From: Shewanella electrodiphila
Lineage (GTDB): Bacteria > Pseudomonadota > Gammaproteobacteria > Enterobacterales > Shewanellaceae
DNA: 64,000 nucleotides
Assembly (NCBI RefSeq): GCF_023283985.1
Contig: NZ_JAKIKU010000005.1
Location: 1 to 64,000 of the forward strand
Reading direction: 5' to 3'
This document shows, piece after piece, positions 51,332-62,400 of this stretch (positions within the stretch are counted from its first letter, which is position 1; each line of letters begins with the position of its first letter). The notes below the pieces were generated by a model. The model was not told the DNA's origin. It made no database searches and saw only the letters and a program-made list of their open reading frames with translations. The translations under genes were made by a program, and so were the position numbers.

Positions 51332-53137
51332 ATGACAACAATTAATAATGAAATGTCGAGCGTATTTAAACGCCTTCTTACTTATCTCATTCCGATGAAA
51401 GGAATGTTCCTATTAGCCGTTGCAGGTCTGTTAACCTATGGCCTTGTCGATGCAGCTTTCATTGCATTCATTAAACCTTTTATTGACGAAGGTTTTGGTC
51501 AAGCTCCTGCTGTAGTCGGTGGCGTCGAAGTCGATGTTCCAACTCACGGCGGCTTTAACGCCAATAAAGATATTATGCTAATGGCGCCGCTGGTGGTCAT
51601 TGGTATGTTTACTTTGCGCGGCATTGCTAACTTTGTATCGACTTATTGTGTCTCGTATATGAGTGCGAAGTTGATTATGGATATGCGTCAACAAGTGTTT
51701 GAGCATTATCTGCGTTTACCTGTGAGCTACATTGATCGAGAAAATAGCGGCAATTTAATTTCGCGGGTGACCTTTGATACAGAGCAAATCGCTCGTGCAT
51801 CAGGCAGTGCGTTGATTTCTATTGTTCGTGACTCTATAACCGTCATTGCGATGCTGGCTATTATGTTCTTTTATTCATGGAAGTTATCCCTGTGTATTTT
51901 AGTGATAGGTCCATTGATGGGCGTTGTTATTAGTGTGGTCAGTAAGCGCTTTCGTAAAGTCTCTAAGCAAATTCAGTCAGCCATGGGCGGCGTAACCGCT
52001 ACCACTGAGCAAATGATTAAAGGTCATAAAAATGTGTTGGCATTTGGTGGACAAAAAACGGAAGTGGACCGTTTCTTTAAAGTTAATGATTCTAACCGCC
52101 ATCAGAACATGAAACTGGCTGTAGCCCAAGCAATCAGCCAACCGGTTATAATGGTCATTGGCTCATTCGCACTGGCATTTGTACTATATGCAGCAACATT
52201 TCCTGCTTTAAAGGATGACATCACAGCGGGTACTTTTGCGGCAATTCTAGGCGCAATGATGGCTATGCTTCAACCAATCAAAAACTTAACCCGTGTTAAT
52301 GCTGAATTCCAACGTGGTATCGCAGCTTGTACTACAGTGTTTGAATTACTTGATACCGCACCTGAATCAGATACTGGTGAATTTGAAACGAAGCGCGTTA
52401 AAGGTAACTTGAAGTTCAATAACGTGACTTTTAGTTATCCTGATACCGAAAAACCTGCTTTAACCAATATTGATTTTGAAGTTAAGCAAGGCAAAACCAT
52501 TGCCTTAGTGGGTCGAAGTGGTTCAGGTAAATCAACGATTGCTAGTCTAATGACCCGATTTTATACTGGCGTGTCAGAAGGGGATATTACCCTTGATGAC
52601 GTTAGTATTTATGACTACAAGTTAACGTCTTTACGTAATCAAGTGGCGCTTGTTTCGCAACAAGTGACATTATTCAATGACACTATTGCTAATAACATTG
52701 CTTACGCTTACCCAGGTGAAGTAACTCGTGAACAAATTGTCAAAGCGGCTGAACTTGCTTACGCAATGGAGTTTATTGAAACGCTACCGGAAGGGTTAGA
52801 CACTGAGGTAGGCGAGAATGGCGTGTTGTTATCTGGTGGACAACGTCAACGTATTGCCATTGCACGCGCCATGTTACGTGATGCACCAGTGCTGATTTTA
52901 GATGAAGCGACCTCAGCATTAGACACTGAGTCAGAAAAAGCGATTCAACATGGTTTAGACAATTTACGCCATAACCGTACATCTATCGTGATTGCCCATC
53001 GCCTTTCAACGATTGAATCAGCAGATGAAATCCTAGTGATTGATCAAGGCTCGGTAGTTGAGCGTGGTACACACACGGATCTTGTTGCTAAAGAAGGTAT
53101 TTACGCTAACTTGTATCAAATGCAGTTTGGTAACTAA
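51332..53137 (+). CDS. msbA: Lipid A export ATP-binding/permease protein MsbA
   Basis: This 601-residue homodimeric ABC half-transporter has six membrane helices (to about 330), then the ATPase with Walker A GRSGSGKST (394-402), signature LSGGQRQR (500-507), Walker B APVLILDEATSALD and an H-loop IVIAHRLSTIE. It flips lipid A-core across the inner membrane. The lipid A 4'-kinase gene lpxK begins directly after its stop, the order found in E. coli. No strong Shine-Dalgarno precedes the ATG. Confidence 0.97.
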   Translation: MTTINNEMSSVFKRLLTYLIPMKGMFLLAVAGLLTYGLVDAAFIAFIKPFIDEGFGQAPAVVGGVEVDVPTHGGFNANKDIMLMAPLVVIGMFTLRGIANFVSTYCVSYMSAKLIMDMRQQVFEHYLRLPVSYIDRENSGNLISRVTFDTEQIARASGSALISIVRDSITVIAMLAIMFFYSWKLSLCILVIGPLMGVVISVVSKRFRKVSKQIQSAMGGVTATTEQMIKGHKNVLAFGGQKTEVDRFFKVNDSNRHQNMKLAVAQAISQPVIMVIGSFALAFVLYAATFPALKDDITAGTFAAILGAMMAMLQPIKNLTRVNAEFQRGIAACTTVFELLDTAPESDTGEFETKRVKGNLKFNNVTFSYPDTEKPALTNIDFEVKQGKTIALVGRSGSGKSTIASLMTRFYTGVSEGDITLDDVSIYDYKLTSLRNQVALVSQQVTLFNDTIANNIAYAYPGEVTREQIVKAAELAYAMEFIETLPEGLDTEVGENGVLLSGGQRQRIAIARAMLRDAPVLILDEATSALDTESEKAIQHGLDNLRHNRTSIVIAHRLSTIESADEILVIDQGSVVERGTHTDLVAKEGIYANLYQMQFGN

Positions 53138-54148
53138 ATGCAAGGGTTAGTGAACAAAATTTGGTATCAAGGCCATCCAGCTAAGTGGTTGTTATTGCCA
53201 CTTAGTGGGTTGTTTTCCCTAGTGTCATACATAAGACGCCTCGGCTTTAAACTGGGAATTAGCCAAGCTGAGACCTTATCTGTTCCTGTCATCATCGTCG
53301 GTAATATCACCGCAGGTGGCAGCGGTAAAACCCCCACTGTTATCTATTTGATTAACTTATTGCGCCAACATGGTTATAAGCCTGGGGTGATAAGTCGTGG
53401 CTACGGCGTCAATATAGACGGTGTAAAAGCCGTTAATGTTGCAGATAAAGCTACCGAAGTGGGTGACGAGCCAGCAATGATAGTTGCTCGAACGCAGGTT
53501 CCTATGGTTGTCGGTGCTAAACGTATTGATGCCGCTAAAGCACTGTTAGCTCAATTTGATGTTGATGTGATCATTAGTGATGATGGCTTGCAGCATTATG
53601 CTTTAGCCCGAGATATAGAACTGGCTATTGTCGATGGTCAGCGCCGATATGGTAATCAGTGTTTGATTCCAGCAGGGCCTTTACGTGAAGGTTTATGGCG
53701 CTTAAAAACGATTGATTGGGCCATTAATAATGGTGGTAGCCCGCAAGAAAATGAAATTGCTATGACTCTTGAACCTTCTGATCTTAAAGCGGTAAAACTG
53801 TCATCGAATGATGAAAAATGGCAACAGCAAGAAGCGATAGCAATGGCTGGCATCGGAAATCCGCAGCGATTTTTCGATAGCTTAGTGACATTGGGTTATA
53901 CAATTAAACAAACAAAAGCATTTGAAGACCATCAAGCCTTTGATGAGAAGGAGCTTACGCAGCTGTCTTTGCAGATGCCATTGATTATGACCGAGAAAGA
54001 TGCGGTTAAATGTCGCGATTTTGCACAACAAAACTGGTGGTATTTGCCAGTTAATGCGAAGCTTAATGAAAGTTTTGATACAGCATTTTTGAATCGACTA
54101 AAAGAAGTCGTCAAAGTTAAACAAGGAAACCTCCATGGCGTTCGATAA
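53138..54148 (+). CDS. lpxK: Tetraacyldisaccharide 4'-kinase
   Basis: The 336-residue inner-membrane-associated kinase has an N-terminal hydrophobic segment ([18 protein letters not shown]), the Walker A loop [12 protein letters not shown] (55-66), [28 protein letters not shown] and [21 protein letters not shown], all typical of LpxK. It phosphorylates the 4' position of the lipid A precursor. Its start abuts the msbA stop and its end overlaps ycaR by 14 bases. Confidence 0.97.
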   Translation: MQGLVNKIWYQGHPAKWLLLPLSGLFSLVSYIRRLGFKLGISQAETLSVPVIIVGNITAGGSGKTPTVIYLINLLRQHGYKPGVISRGYGVNIDGVKAVNVADKATEVGDEPAMIVARTQVPMVVGAKRIDAAKALLAQFDVDVIISDDGLQHYALARDIELAIVDGQRRYGNQCLIPAGPLREGLWRLKTIDWAINNGGSPQENEIAMTLEPSDLKAVKLSSNDEKWQQQEAIAMAGIGNPQRFFDSLVTLGYTIKQTKAFEDHQAFDEKELTQLSLQMPLIMTEKDAVKCRDFAQQNWWYLPVNAKLNESFDTAFLNRLKEVVKVKQGNLHGVR

Positions 54149-54308
54149 AAAATTACTTGAGATTGTGGCTTGCCCAGTATGTAAAGGTAAGCTGGAATTT
54201 GATAAAGAAGCAGATCAATTGATTTGTAAAGCTGACAAGTTAGCTTACCCAATTACTGAAGGTATTCCTGTTTTACTTGAAAACAGAGCAATACCACTGG
54301 AGTCTTAA
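54135..54308 (+). CDS. ycaR: Trm112 family protein YcaR
   Basis: This 57-residue protein is in the frame overlapping the end of lpxK. It has the Trm112-like zinc pattern [21 protein letters not shown] and EGIPVLLEN. In E. coli ycaR lies between lpxK and kdsB; here nothing resembling kdsB follows. AAGGAA lies ten bases before its ATG. It is probably cotranslated with lpxK. Its role in Gram-negative bacteria is not settled; related proteins activate methyltransferases. Confidence 0.92.
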   Translation: MAFDKKLLEIVACPVCKGKLEFDKEADQLICKADKLAYPITEGIPVLLENRAIPLES

Positions 54309-54629
54309 TTGACGACTGAATAAGTTCTCGATTAATTCGTAGCTAATTCAAGAGTTCTGATACAACTCCTTATGACTGGAAAAAGCGCTATTGTTGGCGC
54401 TTTTTTTGTGGGCGTCATTCGGGCTGATATTGGTTTTTGTTTAACGGTACATAGATATTCGCTGGTTAAATTTTGTGCATATCATGTTATTTGAATGTAA
54501 GAGGTGTTTGTAGAGTAATTGCACTAATTACTAGTTAAGTAAAACTTACTCTGATACTGTTTGCTAAATTTGCTTCGATTGACGATTTGTCCGGATACTG
54601 AATATACAAATCAGTTGTGGATACTTGTT
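54309..54629. other. Intergenic region with terminator
   Basis: It contains the terminator at 54379 and then AT-rich DNA that should hold the promoter of the kinase-fold gene. A frame opens upstream at 54561, but the family start is later. No kdsB or other gene is present. Confidence 0.45.
54379..54408 (+). terminator. Terminator of the comEC-msbA-lpxK-ycaR unit
   Basis: AAAAAGCGC pairs with GCGCTTTTT around a short loop, followed by seven T, about 70 bases after ycaR. Confidence 0.85.
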
Positions 54630-55352
54630 ATGACTCAAATGCAATCTTTTAAAGACAAAGTCGCCCTAATGTTGGTATTAAACCAAGGGGAGCGGATCAG
54701 TCAGTTTGAACATCATGGTAAGCGTTACTGGTTAAAACAAGTTGAGCAGCTAACAGGTGCAATGCGTTTTTTAAAAGCAGATTCTGCTAAAGCCCTAATT
54801 AAAGAAACCCAAGTATTAAAGCAGCTAGACGCAGAGGGAGCGCCTGTGCCCAAAGTGGTGGCTAATGGTGAAGGATATTTGGTGATTGAAGATGCTGGGC
54901 GCACAGTACGTGATTGGTTAGATAACAATGATATTGCAGCTACAGAGCAGCAAAACATTTTGAATGATTCAAGCCAAGCGCTAGCCGACTTACATCAAAT
55001 GCAACTAGCTCACGGCCGTCCAGCACTTAGAGATATTAGCTGGCGCAGTGGTGAAGTTAAATTTATTGATTTTGAAGCTAATCAACAAAAGGGACCTGTG
55101 GTAGAGCAACAAATCCGTGATTTGTTGGTTTATATTCACAGCTTGTATCGCTATTTAGGCGCAGATAGCGAACGTATTTCTAAAACCATCACAGCTTACC
55201 GACAAGCAGGCGGTGAAGCTATTTGGCAAAAATCCAAAGACTTTTTGGCCTCATGGCAATGGTTGTATTACTGCGCGAGTCCGATTAAAAACGTTGGCGG
55301 TAAGGATTTAAAGCCGGTTTATTGGGTGTTATGGCATTTTAGAAACAACTAG
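54630..55352 (+). CDS. Kinase-fold protein (lipopolysaccharide-kinase/Bud32-like)
   Basis: I choose the ATG at 54630 (240 residues). The protein has the N-terminal lobe with YWLKQ and a K/E pair (KALIKETQVLKQL), GYLVIEDAGRTV as a hinge, and the catalytic-loop region ADLHQMQLAHGRPALRDI followed by VKFIDFEA, which is the D-x-D/E metal-binding position. It resembles lipopolysaccharide core kinases and Bud32-type small kinases; the substrate is unknown. The position behind msbA-lpxK suggests a lipopolysaccharide role but a terminator separates them. Confidence 0.78.
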   Translation: MTQMQSFKDKVALMLVLNQGERISQFEHHGKRYWLKQVEQLTGAMRFLKADSAKALIKETQVLKQLDAEGAPVPKVVANGEGYLVIEDAGRTVRDWLDNNDIAATEQQNILNDSSQALADLHQMQLAHGRPALRDISWRSGEVKFIDFEANQQKGPVVEQQIRDLLVYIHSLYRYLGADSERISKTITAYRQAGGEAIWQKSKDFLASWQWLYYCASPIKNVGGKDLKPVYWVLWHFRNN

Positions 55353-55369
55353 TGAATCAATCGAAATTA

Positions 55370-55398
55370 AAAAAGCTTGTGATATTCACAAGCTTTAT
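55370..55398 (-). terminator. Terminator after the MBL-fold gene
   Basis: AAAGCTTGTGA pairs with TCACAAGCTTT with a 3-base loop; the leftward transcript ends in a T-run. It can also stop the rightward kinase-fold transcript weakly. Confidence 0.85.
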
Positions 55399-55427
55399 AG
55401 TCATCTAAGCTTTGGTGATTTAATACG

Positions 55428-56291
55428 TTACTTTTTCAAATCCTGATATAGCGTATTAATCCATTTTTCTTCAGTGATGAAGTTCCAGCTCCAATCTTTC
55501 CACTTTGCCGGTACACCTTCAGCTTGGATTTGTTCAAGTGTTTTACCTTGAGTGAGTTTCTTTTTCATCCAGTTAATCGAGTCATCAAGCATATGCTTAA
55601 ATTTCATTAAGTCATTTTTGTTGGCGAGTTCACCATGGCCTGGTATCACTTGAGTCTGTTTATCCATCATGGTTAATGCTTTGGCAACATTGTCTCGATA
55701 ACCAATAACTGAGCCGCCACCGTTTAAATCCACATATGGGAAACGGTCTTTAAAGAATAAATCACCCATATGAACTAAGTTATCGTTTTCCCAGAACACC
55801 ACACTGTCACCGTCAGTATGGCCAGGTCCCATGTGTTTTAAGGTTAATGTGTCATTGTTAAAACGGATGGAAACATCTTTAGAATAAGTCACAACAGGGA
55901 GGGCAGCTTTGGGTGTGCCTTCTTTGGCACTTAGGCGTTTTAATACATTATGGTGGGCAAAGATAATCCCTTGTTCGCCAAAGAGCGCATTTCCGCCAGT
56001 ATGATCGCCGTGATAATGGGTGTTGATAACGTATTTAGGTTTACCCGCTTGGATTTCATTTAACGTAGCACTTATTTTATCGGCTAAAGGCGCAAATTGA
56101 TCATCGATGATTAAGATGCCATCAATGCCTGCTGATACGCCGATATTGCCACCTGAACCTGTGAACATATAAGCATTTTCGGTGAGTTTCTGGGAGGTGA
56201 TAGTGACATCTTTAAATCGGTCATCGTCAGCGAGAGTTGAAAAGCTGGTGATGGAGAGTGCAAGTAAGCAGCTAAGTGATGTACGGGTCAT
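55428..56291 (-). CDS. Periplasmic MBL-fold metallohydrolase
   Basis: The 287-residue protein has a signal peptide (to about TLA-DDD) and a metallo-beta-lactamase fold: the metal motif THYHGDHTGG, GPGHTDGDSVVFW (third His), HMGDLFF and the late His in VIPGHGELAN. It is not a typical beta-lactamase; the shape is that of broad-substrate or quinoprotein-type hydrolases. AGGAA seven bases before the ATG supports the start. It is separated from the RND operon by a 68-bp gap with a long hairpin. Confidence 0.87.
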   Translation of the reverse strand: MTRTSLSCLLALSITSFSTLADDDRFKDVTITSQKLTENAYMFTGSGGNIGVSAGIDGILIIDDQFAPLADKISATLNEIQAGKPKYVINTHYHGDHTGGNALFGEQGIIFAHHNVLKRLSAKEGTPKAALPVVTYSKDVSIRFNNDTLTLKHMGPGHTDGDSVVFWENDNLVHMGDLFFKDRFPYVDLNGGGSVIGYRDNVAKALTMMDKQTQVIPGHGELANKNDLMKFKHMLDDSINWMKKKLTQGKTLEQIQAEGVPAKWKDWSWNFITEEKWINTLYQDLKK

Positions 56292-56311
56292 GATGAGTTC
56301 CTGTGCTATGT

Positions 56312-56345
56312 GGCCAAACTGTCCATTTAATGGAGCAGTTTGGCC
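56312..56345. terminator. Long hairpin between MBL-fold and RND genes
   Basis: GGCCAAACTG pairs with CAGTTTGGCC, and inside TCCAT pairs with ATGGA with one bulged G. It follows the end of the RND operon on the leftward strand. There is no strong T-run, so it may act in termination with Rho or in mRNA stability. Confidence 0.55.
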
Positions 56346-56359
56346 TATTTATCCTTTTA

Positions 56360-59300
56360 TTAAGTCCAAGGTAGCAGTTTTTTAGCCCGTTTGTCAGCTA
56401 AACCTAATTTAACAGATGATTGATAACGGATTCGGTATAAGGCTTGGTAACACAAAGGCACCAAATACAAACTGGTGACAGTTGAGAAACTTAAACCACC
56501 AATAATCGCTATTGCCATTGGTGAGTATGGTGGCCCACCGCCACCAATTTGGGTGTCGCCCATAGCTAATGGAACTAGCCCTAATACCGTAGTTGCTACC
56601 GTCATTAACACTGGACGTAAGCGGGTAATACATATTGATTTAATCGTAGCTGACAGGTCAGTTAATTTTGGTGTCATTTGGTTTATTTGATCGACCAACA
56701 CAATGCCGTTGTTAACTACAATTCCCATCAAGATTAGGATACCAATCATGGCCATCACTGACATTGGTGTGCCTGAAATCCATAATGCCCAAAACACCCC
56801 AGTAATCGAAAACAAAATCGAACTGATAATCGCAGTTGGAAGCAACAGTGATTCAAATAGCGCTGCCATTACGATGTAAATCATTGCTAATGCCAAAATC
56901 ATGTTAACCGCCATAATCGATTGGTCTTCATCTTGACGTTGAAAACCGCCTCGCAGGCTGTAGTCATATCCATAAGGAAAATTAACATTCTGCATGACTT
57001 TTTCGATTTGTTCTTGGGCTTCTTCGGTAGTGATTTCGTTAACGTTTGCGCCAATAGATAATGCGGTTTGACGGTTATAATGCCTAATAGTGTCAAAGCG
57101 TGGCTGAATGGTTATTTCAGCTAAGTTATCTAAACTGTAGACGCGCTCTCCTTGACGAATAATAGGCAGCTGTTTTAGTTGTTCTAAAGAACGTTGCCAG
57201 CTTTTATCGTAAGCTAACTCTATACGTAATTCGCCGTTTGGATCATGTCTAAATGAGCGCAGCGGGGTTCCACGCAGTGCCATTGAAATGTGAGAGGCAA
57301 CTTCGTTGAGTTTTAAATCTAAACGAGCGGCCATTTCACGATTAATAGTCACAATCACTTCTTGCTGGGCAGCATTCACTTCTGAACGGACATCCTCTAG
57401 ACCTTCAATAGCACTTAGTAACGGGACTACTTGCTGGCTTAAGGTAATTAACTCAGAGGTAGAGCGACCCGTTAAGGTGATCCTTAAACCAGAGTTTTCA
57501 TTTCCCCAGCCAAACTGTGGCGTAGCTGCGGCGTACTTAGGGAAACCTTCTCGAATGGTTTTCTTTAGTTCTGACATTGGAGTTTCAATGTCTTTTTGCA
57601 GCAAAATAGTGGTTTGGATACTGTCAGCTGAATAATAGCTATAAACAGAATCAATCATGAAAGCTTCTTTATTGCCATAAAGGTAGTCTTCCATTTGGTT
57701 AATCATCGCTTCAGTGACTTTAAGGTTATGTCGACCTTCTAATTGGTAATTGATATATAAACGGTCATTTCCTTCGCCATCAGATTGATCTTGTTTAACT
57801 AAACTCAAAGGCAGGGCAGTTGAAACCAGTATCAATACTGCTAATACCCCTGAGATTTTTGAATGGGCCAATACCCAGGTTAAACTACGCTGATAATAAC
57901 GCTGCAGTCTGGATTCTTTTTCTTCGGTTTCAATTTCAAAATGCAATTTGGTCAGCATTAGTGGTATTAGGGTTTTCGCCACCAATAATGAAGCCGCAAG
58001 TGAAATACAAATCGCAATAGCGACGTGCTCAAGGAAAATAGTCAGTTCGACTTTAACGCCAACGATATTCGGTAAAAATACAATGGCTGTAGTTAAAGTG
58101 CCGGCAAGTACCGCCAAAGCAACTTTTTCAACGCCTGTGAGAACAGCAGATTCGTTTGTTTTTTGACATTGAGGCTTAGTATCTTCTTGGCCTGTTAAGC
58201 CATTGCGTTGTTTTTCCTGCAATACGCTTTCGGTAACCACAACCGCATTATCAATCAGCATACCCACCGCTAATAACAGTCCCATCATTGATAGAATATT
58301 TAAGCTGTAACCCAGTAAATACATACCAGCCAGAGTCATACAAATTGAAATGGGTACTGACGATACCACGACTAAGGTCATTTTTAAGTTACGTAAAAAC
58401 AGGTATAACACGCCAAAAGATAAGAAGGCACCGATTAAGCCCGAGATTAATAAGTCTTGCAGTGAGGACTTAACGCCATAAGCTTGGTCCTCCATCACAA
58501 ATAGCTTAATGCCTTGGAATTGTTGATCTTGTTTAGTTTGCTCAATTACCTTTAATACACGTTCAGAAACATGGACTAAATTAGCGCCAGATTCTTTAAA
58601 TACATCTAAGCCCACAGCGTATTTTTGATCTAGATGACGACCTTCAAAAGGTTCTGGCAAAGTAAATTTAACCGAAGCAATATCGCCAAGGGTTGTGTTG
58701 GTATTGAGTTTAACCGCTTTGATATCTTCTAAAGATAAAAACTCACCTTTAGGCGACACCTGAAATACCTGGTTATTGTTACGAACCGTTCCCGCACTAA
58801 TAACAAAGTTTTCAAGTTGCAGACGTTGTCTCAGTTCTGATGGGTTAATCCCAGATGCGGCTAACTTATCAGCATCAAGACGAATTTCAATCTGCTTTTG
58901 GTCAACGCCATATAAGGTGACCTTCGACACGCCTTCGATTCGCTCAAGGGGTTTACGTAATTGTTTATCCAGCAAATCAAATGCATTGGATAATTCACGC
59001 TCACTTGAAATACGAATGGTAAGCACTGGCATATCAGCAGTTGAAAATTGCTGAATAAAGACGCGTTCGACATCTTTAGGCAGTAAATGCCTTACTGAAT
59101 CAATTTTTTCACGGGCTTCAAGGCTTTTTGTCGCGACATCTTCACCCCATTTCATATTCAGCTGAATGTTGGCGCCATCTTGAGAAGAGTTTGAGCGGAC
59201 TTCTTCAATTCCGCTCATGGTGGCTAAAGACTCTTCGAGCACGCGAGTGATATCACGCTCCACTTCAGCAGGTGTTGAGCCTTTATAAGGCACATTGACC

Positions 59301-59470
59301 TGTATTTGTGGAATGTCGATACCAGGGAACATTTCCAGTGGCAGCAAGCGACTTGATGCCATTCCAAATAATAAAATAGCAAGAAAGAACATGCTGGTGG
59401 TCACAGGTCTTTTAATCGCGAGCCTTGTGATACTGAAACCTTGTTGCTCTGTGTTAGTCTCTTGACTCAT
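56360..59470 (-). CDS. RND efflux transporter permease (second of two)
   Basis: This 1036-residue HAE-type RND permease has the normal architecture: twelve membrane helices and two large periplasmic loops. Motifs include the TM4 VGMLIDNAVVVTESV with one Asp (the second acidic residue of AcrB is Asn) and FGWGNENSGLRITL. The end of TM11/12 carries MAMIGILILMGIVVNNGIVLVDQIN, a proton-relay motif region. It follows the other permease with a four-base overlap (ATGA) and probably forms a mixed trimer with it. No outer membrane channel gene follows. Confidence 0.93.
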   Translation of the reverse strand: MSQETNTEQQGFSITRLAIKRPVTTSMFFLAILLFGMASSRLLPLEMFPGIDIPQIQVNVPYKGSTPAEVERDITRVLEESLATMSGIEEVRSNSSQDGANIQLNMKWGEDVATKSLEAREKIDSVRHLLPKDVERVFIQQFSTADMPVLTIRISSERELSNAFDLLDKQLRKPLERIEGVSKVTLYGVDQKQIEIRLDADKLAASGINPSELRQRLQLENFVISAGTVRNNNQVFQVSPKGEFLSLEDIKAVKLNTNTTLGDIASVKFTLPEPFEGRHLDQKYAVGLDVFKESGANLVHVSERVLKVIEQTKQDQQFQGIKLFVMEDQAYGVKSSLQDLLISGLIGAFLSFGVLYLFLRNLKMTLVVVSSVPISICMTLAGMYLLGYSLNILSMMGLLLAVGMLIDNAVVVTESVLQEKQRNGLTGQEDTKPQCQKTNESAVLTGVEKVALAVLAGTLTTAIVFLPNIVGVKVELTIFLEHVAIAICISLAASLLVAKTLIPLMLTKLHFEIETEEKESRLQRYYQRSLTWVLAHSKISGVLAVLILVSTALPLSLVKQDQSDGEGNDRLYINYQLEGRHNLKVTEAMINQMEDYLYGNKEAFMIDSVYSYYSADSIQTTILLQKDIETPMSELKKTIREGFPKYAAATPQFGWGNENSGLRITLTGRSTSELITLSQQVVPLLSAIEGLEDVRSEVNAAQQEVIVTINREMAARLDLKLNEVASHISMALRGTPLRSFRHDPNGELRIELAYDKSWQRSLEQLKQLPIIRQGERVYSLDNLAEITIQPRFDTIRHYNRQTALSIGANVNEITTEEAQEQIEKVMQNVNFPYGYDYSLRGGFQRQDEDQSIMAVNMILALAMIYIVMAALFESLLLPTAIISSILFSITGVFWALWISGTPMSVMAMIGILILMGIVVNNGIVLVDQINQMTPKLTDLSATIKSICITRLRPVLMTVATTVLGLVPLAMGDTQIGGGGPPYSPMAIAIIGGLSFSTVTSLYLVPLCYQALYRIRYQSSVKLGLADKRAKKLLPWT

Positions 59471-62400
59471 GACTGACCCTCCGTAGTAAGTGTAGAGGTC
59501 GCATCAGAGTTCGACTGTTCCGAAGCCGTTTGTTGATAATCTTTTTTATCAAAAATGCCGTACAGGGCAGGGATAACAAGCAAGGTCAGCATGGTTGACA
59601 TACTTAAGCCAAATATCACAGTAATTGCCATTGGCGCTCGAATTTCACTACCATCACCGACACCAATTGCCATCGGTAATAAACCGAGTGTGGTGGTTAA
59701 GGTCGTCATCATGATTGGACGAAGACGTGATTTTGCAGCTGTGCTAATGGCTTGATCTTTCTCGATGCCTTCTTTACGTAACTGGTTAATTCTATCGACT
59801 AATACAATGGCATTATTAACCACAATACCGGCTAACATAATTAATCCGATAAACACCACCACGCTAATATGAGTGCCAGTGATAAACAAACCAATCACAC
59901 TTCCGCCAACAGCCATAGGCACTGCCACAAGAATTAATAGCGGATGCAACAAGGATTCAAATTGACTCGCCATCACCAAGTACACGAGGAACACCGCTAA
60001 AATAAGGGCAATTTTTAATGACTCAAAAGAGTGTTCCATTTCCTCGTTCTGGCCACCAAAGCGCGCTTGGATAGAAGAGGGGAACTGCTGTTGATTAAGG
60101 ATTTGCTGCGCTTCCTTTACCGCTTCACTTAAATCACCATAACTTAAGTTTGCCGACACAATAGCCACACGTTGTTGGCTGACACGGTTAATCGCCGATG
60201 GACCAACTTGTAGCGATACGTCAGCAACGGCGCTCAGTGGTATAGCATGTTCACTATTGGGGTTGATAATTAATGCATTAACATCCTCAATGTTGTTACG
60301 TTCTGCTAGTTCGCTGCGCACTAAAATATCCACTTTGCGATCGCGCACAGTATATTGACTGGCAATCGTGCCGCCAACGCGGTGGGCGATACGGCTCGCA
60401 ACTGTTGGCGCATCTAAATCAAGTGCAGCTAGTCGTGCGTGATCAAAACGGATACTGATCTCAGGTTGACCATCACGAAGTGAAGTATTGATATCGCTAA
60501 ATCGGTTTGATTGCGACAACGCTGAAACGAGTTGATCGCCACTGTGTTTTAGCTGAGCTAAATCATAACCAGACAACTCGATTTCTAATGGCGTTTTAAA
60601 GCTAAATAATTCAGGATGCTCAATTTTTGCATCCAATGCCGGAATACGTCTTGCTGTTTCACGTAAAGTGGCTGCGACGCTGTCAAAAGCGTGCGTGTTT
60701 TCTAGTACCACTTGAAGACGTCCCCAGTTTTCACCACCGCGGGCAGTATCTGAAGTCATCAAGCCACCGCTACCCGCTTGGCTAAAGGTGTGCTTAACAT
60801 CTTCGTTGTCACTGATTGAATAGGCGAGTTGCTCTAGTACTGCATCAGTTTTTTGTACTGCTGTGCCTGGTGGTAAAAGGATTTCGACGTAAAACTCACC
60901 TTGGTTCATCGGTGGGATAAGTTCAACGCCTAATCTTGGGAATAAACTTCCTGCGCCAAGAGTTAACATAACTGCGATGATGACTGTGACGACTTTATGA
61001 GACATGGCATGCTTTAAAACACCATGATAAATTCTTTCAATAAAGCGATAGAAAAAATTAAACCCTGCACTTAATGGACGCATTACCAGACTGAATAACC
61101 ACGAGAAGAATCGCGTGAAGATAATGACCAAGTTCAGTAGGGCATTAGGTAAATAGCTCAGTAGTACTTTAAAAGGAAAGCCAAGTATCATCGCTGCGTA
61201 ATAGCCAATCTTACCTTTTGTTGTCGTGGGTTTTGCTTTTGGCGCTTCAGTGACTTCTTCAGGTAATTGAGTAAAGCCTTGGCGTGATGCCAGCATTGGA
61301 ATGGCGGTTAACGCTACAAACAGTGAAGCTAAAAGAGCAAAAGTTACAGTTAAGGCTTGGTCTGAGAAAAGTGCCCCTGCAATACCGTCGACAAACACAA
61401 GGGGAACAAACACGGCCAGCGTGGTTAACGTTGAGGCAAAAATCGCCCCTGCCACTTCTTTACTGCCTTTTACAGCAGCATCTAGCCTTGCTAAGCCTTG
61501 GGCTTTATAACGGTCAATGTTTTCTAATACCACAATCGCATTATCGACTAATAAGCCAATAGCTAAGGCAATACCACCCAGTGACATAATGTTTAAACTG
61601 ATTTCAGCAAAATACATCATGTTAAATGTGGCGATGACAGAGAAGGGGATCGAGATTGAAATAATTAAGGTGGCAATAATGTCACGCAAAAATAAATAAA
61701 TTACCAACATGGCAAGCAAACTACCAAATAATGCTGCTGCGGTAACTTCACTCACCGCGCTTTGAATGAACTCAGATTGGTCATAAATGACTTTTAACTG
61801 GTTTTCTTCAGATTCAGCATTGATGTTATTCAGCTCTGCTTGTATTTTCTGCGCCACAGAAACCGTATTGGCATCGCCTTCTTTATAGATAGCCAATTCG
61901 ATAGATTCTACATCACCAATACGAGTGACATCACTGCGCTCTTTATAGCCATCGACAATGTCTGCCACTTCTCGTAAACGGATCAAGGTTTGGCCGTTAC
62001 GATAAACTATGACATCTCGTAGTTCTTCAAGAGAGTTAAACTGGTTTAAGGTTCTAACTAGGTATTCTTTATCACCTTGAATCACTTTACCCGCTGATAA
62101 ATTGATGTTTTCTTCATTAATACGACGTTTGATGTCATCGGCATTAAGATTTAATTGCTGCAGTTTTTGTTGGTTTAACAAAATATGCACTTCTTGTTCT
62201 AACCCGCCCGATAACCTGACCGCAGCGACGCCAGAAAGCGCTTCAAGACGACGTTTAAGTTCCTCTTCTGCGAAGGTCCTCATGCTTTTTAACTGGGTTT
62301 CGCTTGCATCAGGTACAGACAAAGCTAAACGCATTATCGGATCTAAATTAGGGTTAAAGCGAAGTAGTAATGGTTTATTGATGTCTAATGGCAGCTCAAT

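Noticed and set aside
56312..56345. Small RNA gene suggested by a long hairpin
   Set aside because: Only the hairpin itself is present; no promoter-like sequence or T-run supports an independent transcript.
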